Shown here piece by piece: positions 57,731-64,000 of a stretch of DNA of 64,000 nt. The first letter of the stretch is position 1, and the number at the start of each line of letters is the position of its first letter. The stretch spans positions 62,001-126,000 of IMG/VR virus record IMGVR_UViG_3300050120_000152; one strand, given 5' to 3'. Under the pieces are notes generated by a model, which was not told the DNA's origin, did no database searches, and worked only from the letters and a program-made list of their open reading frames with translations. A program made the translations under genes and the position numbers. The DNA comes from a virus.

Positions 57731-57817
57731 GGATCGGTAGCAGAATTGGTTAAATGCACTCGACTCATAATCGAGCGGAGAAATCCACTGAAGGTTCAAG
57801 TCCTTCTCGATCCACCA
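57731..57817 (+). tRNA. Class II tRNA with CAU anticodon
   Basis: Acceptor GGATCGG/TCGATCC (one G-U), D stem GCA/TGC with AATTGGTT loop, anticodon stem CTCGA/TCGAG and loop CTCATAA giving CAT (57766-57768), a long variable arm (GGA-GAAA-TCC within 57776-57789), T arm GAAGG/CCTTC, discriminator A, CCA 57815-57817. CAT means Met or lysidine-modified Ile2 by anticodon, but long variable arms belong to Leu, Ser and Tyr. Its amino acid identity is unclear. Confidence 0.88.
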
Positions 57818-57831
57818 TTTTTAAATAAAAT

Positions 57832-57981
57832 GGGACGTTAGCTCAATTGGTTAGAGCGATGACCTCTCCGGGAGAGTTTTAAGACTCTCCAATCTAACAG
57901 ATTTTTATAGTCTGTTACTTTGGGTAGTTTTCCCTAAAGATAAGTCATGGGTTGCTGGTTCAAGTCCAGCACGTCCCACCA
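57832..57981 (+). tRNA. tRNA interrupted in the anticodon loop, probable tRNA-Ile2/Met (CAU)
   Basis: Acceptor GGGACGT/ACGTCCC, D stem GCTC/GAGC, T arm GCTGG/CCAGC (57954-57970), discriminator A, CCA 57979-57981. The anticodon stem ATGAC (57859-57863) pairs with GTCAT (57944-57948), but the loop is 80 nt instead of 7. Removing 57867-57939 leaves CTCATAA, identical to the loop of the neighbouring tRNA (anticodon CAT). The T arm also matches that of E. coli tRNA-Ile2 as I remember it. Other cuts would give GAT or CTT. See the intron entry. Confidence 0.85.
57867..57939 (+). other. Predicted 73-nt intervening sequence in the tRNA
   Basis: Three hairpins follow each other: GGAGAG/CTCTCC (about 57871-57890), AACAGA/TCTGTT (about 57896-57916) and CTTTGGG/CCTAAAG (about 57918-57939). 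Ends depend on the true anticodon. It is far shorter than any known self-splicing group I intron (about 200 nt or more), and no group I core motif is seen. Confidence 0.65.
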
Positions 57982-57996
57982 TTCAAGAGAATAATC

Positions 57997-58191
57997 ATGG
58001 ATTACAATTATAATCATGCTACTGAGAAAAAGTGTGCATGGTGTGATAAAATTGCTCCACGAACTGAATCATTTTGGCAATTTGCCGCTAATCTTCCTTT
58101 TCATTATGTCTGTAGTAACCAATGCGCTACAGACTTGAAGGATTATTTTGCTGCTCAAAAAGAGCTTAAAGAAGCAAAGAAAAAGTCTTGA
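57997..58191 (+). CDS. Small zinc-binding protein
   Basis: 64 aa from MDYNYNHATEKKCAWC, start set by the aagaga ribosome site; a longer frame into the tRNA is rejected. CAWCDK and FHYVCSNQCATD make a treble-clef-like C-x2-C ... C-x3-C site. The Ala/Glu/Lys-rich C-terminus may be a coiled coil. Confidence 0.6.
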   Translation: MDYNYNHATEKKCAWCDKIAPRTESFWQFAANLPFHYVCSNQCATDLKDYFAAQKELKEAKKKS

Positions 58192-58215
58192 CAATCCATT
58201 ATATGGGTGTATAAT
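58188..58215 (+). promoter_or_regulatory. Promoter giving a leaderless mRNA for the 58222 gene
   Basis: TTGACA at 58188-58193, a 16-bp spacer and TATAAT at 58210-58215. The ATG at 58222 lies 6 nt past the -10. The -35 overlaps the stop of the preceding gene. Confidence 0.8.
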
Positions 58216-58221
58216 TATCCA

Positions 58222-58440
58222 ATGAAAACTCAAACCGACTACCAGAAATTTATCAAAGTGCTATATGAAGCATACGATGCTTCTTTAGAAGTAGATAATT
58301 TTGATCTTGATTCGTCAACGGCCAACAGCAAACAGGTATGGAATAGTTTGGTTAAACAACAGGCCCGAGCTTTTAATAAAATGTGTAATATGGCTAAAAA
58401 TAGCCCAATAGCAATACCACCTACACCCATTGGATTTTAA
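58222..58440 (+). CDS. Hypothetical protein
   Basis: 72 aa, MKTQTDYQKFIKVLYEAYDA. The GTG at 58207 would lie in the -10 region and is not the start. No family recognised. Confidence 0.65.
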   Translation: MKTQTDYQKFIKVLYEAYDASLEVDNFDLDSSTANSKQVWNSLVKQQARAFNKMCNMAKNSPIAIPPTPIGF

Positions 58441-58441
58441 T

Positions 58442-58753
58442 ATGTCTAAAACATCAATAACCGGCATCTTTATTGGTGGCCCACATGCATGTGCAACCGT
58501 ATATGACATGGCTCATGTAGAAGTTGTTATCAAGGCATTATGTGAAGTCACTGGCGATGATCAGGATGATTATACGGCAACAGATTTGGATAACCCACAA
58601 GCTTTTAAATTTGACTTCAAAGCGTTCCTTGATCCGGTTTGGGTTAAGGCGAACGAAACCTTTAAAGAAGCTGACAAAGCCTTCAAAGCCGCAGAAAAGG
58701 CACTGGATGATGCTTTTGATTCAGCATTTGCATGGAAAAGCCACGATGACTAA
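58442..58753 (+). CDS. Hypothetical protein
   Basis: 103 aa, MSKTSITGIFIGGPHACATVYD, with a helical C-terminus (FKEADKAFKAAEKALDDAFDS) that may be a coiled coil. Overlaps the next gene by 8 nt. Not recognised. Confidence 0.6.
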   Translation: MSKTSITGIFIGGPHACATVYDMAHVEVVIKALCEVTGDDQDDYTATDLDNPQAFKFDFKAFLDPVWVKANETFKEADKAFKAAEKALDDAFDSAFAWKSHDD

Positions 58754-59003
58754 GCAGCGGCGCAGCATTATCGAAGAATTTATGCTATCCAATGAATGGA
58801 TAGCTGCCGGACATTTGGAAAAAATGCATACTCGACAGCTTCTTTCTATAAAAAATAGCTTATTTATTTACTATGGTGGACGACATGATCTAACTGAACC
58901 ACTTTATGATAAAGTAAAAGCAATCCTTTCTACACGGGAGCATATCCCATCCAAAAAAGAGGCGAAAGAAATTCGCCAAGCTAAGGCTAAACAAGGACAC
59001 TAA
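58746..59003 (+). CDS. Small basic hypothetical protein
   Basis: 85 aa, MTKQRRSIIEEFMLSNEW, basic C-terminus (KKEAKEIRQAKAKQGH). Starts within the previous gene's end. Not recognised. Confidence 0.6.
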   Translation: MTKQRRSIIEEFMLSNEWIAAGHLEKMHTRQLLSIKNSLFIYYGGRHDLTEPLYDKVKAILSTREHIPSKKEAKEIRQAKAKQGH

Positions 59004-59005
59004 TT

Positions 59006-59404
59006 GTGAAAAATCCAACAGTCAAAGGCTTCATATCAGGACATTTCAATAAGCAGCAAGTTTATGATTTTGTTCGTGATAAACTTATTGCTCAAGAACG
59101 TGGTAGTGTGAACATCAACTATAGAGGATGTGCCTATCGTGGAGTAGATGGAGCGAAATGTGCAGTAGGTTGGCTTATTCCAGATAGGCAATATAATAAA
59201 GATATGGAAGGTGATGTTGACAATCTATTTAATTATTATAATATTGATACGCATTCAAACAAATCGACCGTCGATAAGTACGAGTTTTTAACTCGTCTAC
59301 AATCTGTGCATGATGCAATTGCTCATTTGGAGGGAAAAGCCTTCGTTAATTGTATTAAACCACGTTTAACCAGATTTGCATTAAAAAATGGTCTTAAGCC
59401 ATGA
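59006..59404 (+). CDS. Hypothetical protein
   Basis: 132 aa from a GTG start. The central YRGCAYRGVDGAKCAVGWLIPD segment with paired Cys recurs, from memory, in phage hypotheticals. Overlaps the SET gene by 4 nt. No function known. Confidence 0.6.
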   Translation: MKNPTVKGFISGHFNKQQVYDFVRDKLIAQERGSVNINYRGCAYRGVDGAKCAVGWLIPDRQYNKDMEGDVDNLFNYYNIDTHSNKSTVDKYEFLTRLQSVHDAIAHLEGKAFVNCIKPRLTRFALKNGLKP

Positions 59405-59724
59405 ATGATTTTTATGTAGGCACATCTGATATTGCCGGATTTGGTTGCTTCACCCGACGACCAGTTAAAGCCATGGAAAAATTTACCTTTTCTGTAGTAC
59501 CAATCCCCCGGACAACTCAGAGTCATCACAAATACCCATTTGATTCGACCCGCTCATGCATTATATTATCAGAATTTAGCTACTGCAATCATTCAAAATC
59601 TCCAAATGTTGAACCGATATCAATGGATATTACAAACATGGAAATCACGTTTGTATGTTTGAAGGATATCCAGCCATATTCTGAGTTAACATTTGATTAT
59701 GGTGATGGCAACGTATATCCTTAA
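59401..59724 (+). CDS. SET-domain methyltransferase-like protein
   Basis: 107 aa, the bare SET core. DIAGFGCFTRRPVKA (first GxG strand), FSYCNHSKSPNVEPI (NHS motif of SET proteins) and IQPYSELTFDYGD (ELTFDYG). Bacterial and viral SET proteins methylate lysines on ribosomal or host proteins. The pre- and post-SET zinc regions are absent. Confidence 0.78.
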   Translation: MNDFYVGTSDIAGFGCFTRRPVKAMEKFTFSVVPIPRTTQSHHKYPFDSTRSCIILSEFSYCNHSKSPNVEPISMDITNMEITFVCLKDIQPYSELTFDYGDGNVYP

Positions 59725-59737
59725 CCGTAGTTAACTA

Positions 59738-59778
59738 TTGACTTGGGAACAGTATAGCATTTATACTGTTCCCGTTTT
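59738..59778 (+). promoter_or_regulatory. Promoter and terminator superimposed
   Basis: TTGACT at 59738-59743 and TATACT at 59762-59767 (18-bp spacer). A 12-bp hairpin (59745-59756 with 59762-59773) followed by GTTTTAG covers the same bases, so it can end the SET gene's transcript while the promoter starts the 59801 gene. Confidence 0.7.
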
Positions 59779-59800
59779 AGTATATAACACAAGGAATTAT

Positions 59801-60028
59801 ATGGAAACTACGTATACTGTTGAATTTATATCATTTATTAACGGCGTAAGTCATTACACTACTCTAATAGATTGTACGAAGACTGAAGCCGATATGATTC
59901 AAAATAAAGCCGCTCGTGCGTTGGCAAACGAAGATGCTTTAGAAATTGCATTGGATGGAGAATTTTTGATTTTCCCATATCATATTCTATCACAAACAAT
60001 CATTAAGATAATAAAAACCGAAGAATAA
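59801..60028 (+). CDS. Small hypothetical protein
   Basis: 75 aa, METTYTVEFISFINGVSHY, start after aaggaatt. Mostly helical and beta mix, IIKIIKTEE at the end. Not recognised. Confidence 0.6.
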   Translation: METTYTVEFISFINGVSHYTTLIDCTKTEADMIQNKAARALANEDALEIALDGEFLIFPYHILSQTIIKIIKTEE

Positions 60029-60031
60029 CTA

Positions 60032-60060
60032 TTGCATTACATGCAACAGTAAGCTATACT
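60032..60060 (+). promoter_or_regulatory. Promoter of the RNA ligase gene
   Basis: TTGCAT at 60032-60037, a 17-bp spacer and TATACT at 60055-60060, 30 bp before the ATG. Confidence 0.6.
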
Positions 60061-60090
60061 AGTCAAATCTAACAACACTGAGAATGTATC

Positions 60091-61077
60091 ATGGAAAAGT
60101 TTACATCAATTGAATCCCTCAAGCATATTGTCGCCAATGTGCGCAAGCATTACAACAAGATCGCTAAACCGTTCCCTACCCTCAATTTTACGGGTACGGT
60201 GAAGCTTCATGGCACAAACGCATCAGTAATGCGCAAACATTCTGGCAAACTTCAACCACAATCGCGTGAACGCATTCTTGATGTTACATCTGACAATTAT
60301 GGCTTTGCCATGTTTATTGAATCCAACAAGGAAGCCGTTAATAATCTCTTCAGTGCCTTCCCCAATGATATTGATGTTACGCTCTATGGTGAGTGGTGTG
60401 GTGGTAATATCCAGCCTGCTGTAGCTCTTACACAGGTTCCAAAGCATTGGGTATTATTTGCTGTTAAGTATGGTGTCGGTGAAGATGCCAAATATATGAA
60501 ATTATCAAATGTTGTGCATAATAATGCATATGGTATTTACAATATTGCACAGATTCCATCGTACCATGTAGAAATTAATTTTCTTTCGCCTGAACCAGCA
60601 TCAGAAATTCTTGCTGATTTGACTCTTAAGGTTGAGCAAGAATGTCCATGGGCTACACTCATGTTCAATGTTTCCGGGATTGGTGAAGGTCTTTGCTGGG
60701 TCTGCGATGAACATCCTGAAATTAGTGATCTATGGTTTAAGACCAAGGGCATGCTTCACAAGGGCAATGATAAAACCAAAGTACCGAAAATTAAGATTGA
60801 TGACCAGAAACTTGCTTCTATTATGGAAGTAGTGAAGGAAGTCTTGCCACAATGGCGTCTTGAACAGGGTATTTCGCATCTTCGTGATGAAGGTATCCCA
60901 TTGCTTCCACAGGGTACGAGTGATTATTTGAAATGGATTGCCAAAGATATTCTCAAGGAAGAAGTTGACACTATTGCAGCCAGTGGTTTTGACTGGAAGG
61001 GTATCAATGGTTCTGTCATGCAAACTGCACGTCAGTATTTCTTGACAGCTATTCAGCAGAATTTTGAGGAAGTATAA
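60091..61077 (+). CDS. Rnl2-type RNA ligase
   Basis: 328 aa. Motif I VKLHGTNASV (nucleotidyl Lys, about residue 37), then VTLYGEWCGGNI (motif III region, about 95), EGLCWVCDE (motif IV) and LWFKTKGMLHKG (motif V). It joins RNA with 3'-OH and 5'-phosphate ends and can seal nicked or cleaved tRNA. Codons are GC-richer than in neighbouring genes, and the promoter above is close to consensus. A truncated relative lies at 14300. Confidence 0.88.
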   Translation: MEKFTSIESLKHIVANVRKHYNKIAKPFPTLNFTGTVKLHGTNASVMRKHSGKLQPQSRERILDVTSDNYGFAMFIESNKEAVNNLFSAFPNDIDVTLYGEWCGGNIQPAVALTQVPKHWVLFAVKYGVGEDAKYMKLSNVVHNNAYGIYNIAQIPSYHVEINFLSPEPASEILADLTLKVEQECPWATLMFNVSGIGEGLCWVCDEHPEISDLWFKTKGMLHKGNDKTKVPKIKIDDQKLASIMEVVKEVLPQWRLEQGISHLRDEGIPLLPQGTSDYLKWIAKDILKEEVDTIAASGFDWKGINGSVMQTARQYFLTAIQQNFEEV

Positions 61078-61082
61078 TTATC

Positions 61083-61361
61083 ATGGATAAACTCTTACAT
61101 ACTGAAACTTTCAATTTGGCCCCCCATGAAAATGGGGGAGAAAGTTTGTTACTTCATATTGAATATTTTGATAATGGTGATCATAATTATCACGGCATTT
61201 ACATGAATCAAACGCTTTCACTGCAATCTTACGGTAATAGCGCATCATTTAATTTATGTGGAGCCGCTTTATCACCAGAAATTTTACGTAAATTAGCTGA
61301 TACTATTGAACGTGGACATGCGCTATCTGCATTAAACTTTTTTGAAAAGGTGGAGAAATAA
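61083..61361 (+). CDS. Hypothetical protein
   Basis: 92 aa. LHIEYFDNGDHNYHGIYMN pattern and helical C-terminus. Follows the ligase closely and may share its mRNA. Not recognised. Confidence 0.6.
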   Translation: MDKLLHTETFNLAPHENGGESLLLHIEYFDNGDHNYHGIYMNQTLSLQSYGNSASFNLCGAALSPEILRKLADTIERGHALSALNFFEKVEK

Positions 61362-61363
61362 TC

Positions 61364-61852
61364 ATGGGTTTTCATAGAACTAACAGCATTGGCTATTTTG
61401 TAATTGTTAAGCCAACTACAACAGTGGTTGAGCGTATCACGTACAAATGTCCTCAATGCTCAAGAAAGTCTTCTCTCCTAGAGACTGACAAATTTTGCTC
61501 TTATCATGGTGTAGAGATTATCAAAACTGTAAAGCATGACACCATAAAATTAGATGATCCTTGTCAGATGGTTCAGGATAACGAAGCATTATATGAAAAA
61601 TATGATGAAGATTTTCTATGGTCGCCTGAATATGGCCCTGAAGGCATTGGTATTTTTAATATAAATGTGACAGAGAAGTCACGTCATTTTGACGAAGATA
61701 ATTATTGCACCATTACATCAGATAATCTTGTACCACCAGAAATGTTACCTGATGCTGAAGTTAGAATCAATCAGTTTCTTAATGATTTCCGCAATGTTTA
61801 TGGTGAAGATTCTATTGAATTAAAATATGGGTTTTATAATTATGATAGTTAA
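61364..61852 (+). CDS. Hypothetical zinc-ribbon protein
   Basis: 162 aa. YKCPQCSRKSSLLETDKFC and an H (SYHG) give a CxxC ... C-x2-H zinc ribbon (about residues 26-46). The remainder is acidic, with no known domain. Confidence 0.6.
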   Translation: MGFHRTNSIGYFVIVKPTTTVVERITYKCPQCSRKSSLLETDKFCSYHGVEIIKTVKHDTIKLDDPCQMVQDNEALYEKYDEDFLWSPEYGPEGIGIFNINVTEKSRHFDEDNYCTITSDNLVPPEMLPDAEVRINQFLNDFRNVYGEDSIELKYGFYNYDS

Positions 61853-61861
61853 GGTGTTTTC

Positions 61862-62230
61862 ATGAGTGTAGAAATTCCCTATTTTGTTAATGATTTTTTC
61901 AAAGAGCAGATCAGAGAAAAGGGTGTGCTTATTGTTGAAGTTGATGTATTTGACCAAAATGATGAAACTAAATTTCTTTATCGACATGGGTTAACTTTTG
62001 GCATTGATATGCATTTTCATGGTGCCAATTCTTATACATTAAGTATCAATGAATATCTCAAACGATTACTCACTTACACGATTAAGCCTATTAAGATTTA
62101 TGTAAATAAAGTGGCTTTAAACACTATTGAACCTAAAGCGTTACCACCAGTCATCACACCTATTGAAATTGATTTGACCAATGTGGTAGAATCAGATGAT
62201 GATACACCACCATCAACAACCGAAGGATAA
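61862..62230 (+). CDS. Hypothetical protein
   Basis: 122 aa, acidic, with a C-terminal acidic/Thr/Pro tail (VESDDDTPPSTTEG). No motif recognised. Confidence 0.6.
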   Translation: MSVEIPYFVNDFFKEQIREKGVLIVEVDVFDQNDETKFLYRHGLTFGIDMHFHGANSYTLSINEYLKRLLTYTIKPIKIYVNKVALNTIEPKALPPVITPIEIDLTNVVESDDDTPPSTTEG

Positions 62231-62232
62231 TT

Positions 62233-62421
62233 ATGAATATTGCAGGAAAGATCGCTGGGATTGTTACATATATTTTACTATTACTTACTGTCATCTATGT
62301 TGATTTGACCGCTAATGTAGACCTTTTTGGTCATCTTGTATTTGCCCTCGCTATCGCATTCATTGTGGTTTGTGGTTTGGGCGTTTATAAAGGTGGCGAT
62401 GCATCATCTGACCCAGAATAG
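62233..62421 (+). CDS. Small membrane protein
   Basis: 62 aa with two membrane segments (about residues 6-25 and 33-52) and an acidic end. Two bases after the previous stop. Not recognised. Confidence 0.6.
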   Translation: MNIAGKIAGIVTYILLLLTVIYVDLTANVDLFGHLVFALAIAFIVVCGLGVYKGGDASSDPE

Positions 62422-62441
62422 ATCAAACAGGTCAAATAATT

Positions 62442-62702
62442 ATGTTATTATGTAGTAACAAACCACTTAACAAATTAGTGAACAATTTTTTCAATGATAT
62501 TGCAAATATTCTTCATCATGTACGAGATAGGGTATCTGATAATAAAGTGTTGAAAGAAGTTGTCTCTCTAAGAGAAACTGTAGTTGCTACTCAATTAAAA
62601 TTTGATCCTGATGAAGATTATTCAGAACTTATTGAAATTATAAAATTTTTGGATATTCTTGAATATGTGGTGTTATATACCAAAGAAACGTGGGAATCTT
62701 GA
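62442..62702 (+). CDS. Hypothetical protein
   Basis: 86 aa, helical (VRDRVSDNKVLKEVVSLRE), possible coiled coil. The stop is one base before the next ATG. Not recognised. Confidence 0.6.
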   Translation: MLLCSNKPLNKLVNNFFNDIANILHHVRDRVSDNKVLKEVVSLRETVVATQLKFDPDEDYSELIEIIKFLDILEYVVLYTKETWES

Positions 62703-62703
62703 T

Positions 62704-63075
62704 ATGTCATATTGTCGATGTGGTACTAATAGTGATATGTATGCTTATTGTAGTGGTGATACATATGAATTAATTTTTGCTGGTGCAAAGTTAAAAGAAG
62801 GCTCACGTAGACGTTGGAAATATCTAAGTGATATGATGGCTAATAATAATGGTAATCCTCTTAAACAAAGCTCATTATGGGCCGAAATGAAAGAATTGTG
62901 GGAACCTATCCCACTCAAATTAGATAAAGCGTCTTATATATTTGATACTCCACGAGAACTTTACAACAAAATGTTGGAAGGTCAAACGGCAGGTTACAAA
63001 GTGCCAAAATATGTTCTAAATCACGTTTTGGCTGATGCCAAATCTTATGAAAAAACAATTAAAGGAAAAATATGA
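62704..63075 (+). CDS. Hypothetical protein
   Basis: 123 aa from MSYCRCGTNSDMYAYC, the start chosen over an upstream in-frame ATG that lies inside the preceding gene. Three N-terminal Cys could bind metal. GSRRRWKYLSDMM is basic. Overlaps the next gene by 4 nt. Not recognised. Confidence 0.6.
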   Translation: MSYCRCGTNSDMYAYCSGDTYELIFAGAKLKEGSRRRWKYLSDMMANNNGNPLKQSSLWAEMKELWEPIPLKLDKASYIFDTPRELYNKMLEGQTAGYKVPKYVLNHVLADAKSYEKTIKGKI

Positions 63076-63461
63076 CTGTCGAACATTTTATTCAAGCTAT
63101 TATCGCTATTTCAAGTAGTTATAATTTTTGGCCTTATTGGGTTCCTATCATTATTTGTCTTGTTGGTTATATCTTCAAGACCGTTAAAGAATATAACGAA
63201 GATGTGAAGAATCGTGCTGATTATCTCAGTCAACCAGATTCTGCGCAAATTCAAAGGCGATATATACCAGAATTAGTAGTGGGTCATTTAGTTGGCCGAC
63301 TATTGGTATCATTCATTCCAGTCGTAAATTTTTGTATTGCCTTATTCGTATTTCTTCCAACGCTTGCTCGTGATATCATTGACGTTTGCAGTAATTGGTT
63401 AGATATTCCGCTTGTACCAAAGAAAGAGAAAGCTACTGCAGTAGAAATAAACTCATACTAA
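63072..63461 (+). CDS. Membrane protein
   Basis: 129 aa. Two membrane segments (about residues 18-38 and 72-98) on either side of a charged loop. Not recognised. Confidence 0.6.
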   Translation: MTVEHFIQAIIAISSSYNFWPYWVPIIICLVGYIFKTVKEYNEDVKNRADYLSQPDSAQIQRRYIPELVVGHLVGRLLVSFIPVVNFCIALFVFLPTLARDIIDVCSNWLDIPLVPKKEKATAVEINSY

Positions 63462-63572
63462 GATTCATATAAGATATATTGTAAATAATCATTTGCCTGT
63501 CACGGTTAATAGACAAGATGAACACACTAGTAATGGTATAATACTCCCATCATAACAACAGGAGAATCCATT

Positions 63573-63923
63573 ATGATTACTAATAAAAATAATAAGAACA
63601 AAAGTATATTATTAGGTTTGATGCTCGTTACACTTGCTACTTCAGCACTTGCCGAAGATATGATAGTACACACAACTATCCCTACAGGGAAAGAATTAGT
63701 AGGTATGTCGGCCAGTGATAGCCGAACCTATATCAACGGTATTCTTGTCAGTGATTTGCATAAGAATAAAAGTTGGACATGTTCAGAAGGGAAAAATTGG
63801 ACGATTGATGCTAGAGATGATTTGATATTGAAGAAACTCAATGATAACGCTACCGAGCAAATGAAACCTGCACCCGAAGCTATCTGGGATGTTTACAAGG
63901 ATGCATGTTCGACTCCTATGTGA
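63573..63923 (+). CDS. Exported protein, Rap1a/Tai-like
   Basis: 116 aa. Signal peptide SILLGLMLVTLATSALA, cut after ALA near residue 27. Mature part with SDSRTYINGILVSDL, CSEGKNWTID and a Pro-Ala segment ending WDVYKDACSTP: two Cys that may pair, recalling Rap1a-type exported domains. Family assignment is tentative. A -10-like TATAAT at 63537 lies upstream without a clear -35. Confidence 0.6.
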   Translation: MITNKNNKNKSILLGLMLVTLATSALAEDMIVHTTIPTGKELVGMSASDSRTYINGILVSDLHKNKSWTCSEGKNWTIDARDDLILKKLNDNATEQMKPAPEAIWDVYKDACSTPM

Positions 63924-63948
63924 TATCATAGACAAGATCGAGCGCAAA

Positions 63949-63976
63949 ACAAGCCCCTTTCGGGGCTTGTTTTTAT
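63949..63976 (+). terminator. Intrinsic terminator
   Basis: A 9-bp stem (63949-63957 with 63962-63970), loop TTTC, and a T run (63971-63974). It ends the 63573 gene. Confidence 0.9.
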
Positions 63977-64000
63977 TGTCAAAACTCTTGAATTAGAGTG

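Noticed and set aside
57867-57939. Group I intron in the tRNA
   Set aside because: The insert is only about 73 nt and shows none of the core P3-P8 motifs; a group I intron needs about 200 nt or more.
1-64000. Prophage integration genes, attachment sites or insertion sequences
   Set aside because: No integrase, transposase or att-like repeat was found. The homing endonucleases are the only mobile elements seen.

Overview
The window looks like part of the genome of a large, AT-rich, T4-related tailed phage (a jumbo-type myovirus). The evidence is rIIA- and rIIB-like genes, a DnaG/gp61-type primase, PhoH, a GroES-like co-chaperonin, glutaredoxins, a MoxR/VWA pair, Rnl2-type RNA ligase, homing endonucleases, tightly packed overlapping genes, clustered tRNAs and a phage tmRNA. 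There is no integrase, IS element or CRISPR array. The only likely virion gene is at 30762-32852, so this is an early/middle 'metabolic and takeover' segment. The host cannot be named; promoters fit a sigma70-type consensus (TTGACA / TATAAT, 16-17 bp spacer), consistent with a proteobacterium.

Layout. 1-5.2 kb: NAD+ module (NAMPT, NadE, NMNAT-like) with a 2-oxoglutarate oxygenase. 5.2-9.4 kb: homing/HNH endonucleases, a dCMP deaminase, a P-loop kinase and a GNAT + kinase-fold fusion. 9.4-18.3 kb: MazG-like, HAD and rhodanese proteins, a TPM/LemA membrane pair, two exported Ser/Gly/Ala-rich proteins, a truncated RNA ligase, CCA-adding enzyme, HAD and glycosyltransferase. 18.4-27.6 kb: Nudix, AlkB, PhoH, an Acb1-like 2H phosphoesterase, NAD-dependent DNA ligase, LpxH-like phosphoesterase, second Nudix and a Lar-like zinc protein. 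27.6-28.2 kb: a circularly permuted tmRNA gene, followed by ClpP and primase. 30.4-41.8 kb: tail-associated protein, minus-strand genes (HAD, TrpF-like barrel, 2H protein, glutaredoxins, macro domain, MoxR), VWA metallopeptidase, GroES. 42-49.5 kb: rIIA, rIIB, deaminase, paired membrane proteins, TilS. 49.5-58 kb: tRNAs among many small genes, YqeY, an HD alarmone-hydrolase-like protein, and a 23S-rRNA-like RNA. 58-64 kb: small genes, a SET-domain protein, RNA ligase and exported/membrane proteins.

How it may work together. The strongest theme is control of translation and RNA. The window carries tmRNA plus ClpP, seven tRNA or tRNA-like genes (one interrupted in its anticodon loop), TilS for CAU-anticodon tRNA-Ile, CCA-adding enzyme, RNA ligase, two polynucleotide-kinase-like P-loop proteins, two 2H phosphoesterases, a macro domain, YqeY and a possible (p)ppGpp hydrolase. 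The most unusual element is at about 55014-55266: an RNA that copies the GTPase-associated centre (L11/EF-G-binding domain) of 23S rRNA, split by about 200 nt. A second theme is probable anti-defence: NAD+ resynthesis, an Acb1-like anti-CBASS enzyme and a Lar-like restriction alleviation protein. Regulatory features include leaderless genes (ATG 6-7 nt after the -10 box) and promoters that overlap the intrinsic terminators of upstream genes.

All assignments come from reading motifs by eye; no database or folding program was run.
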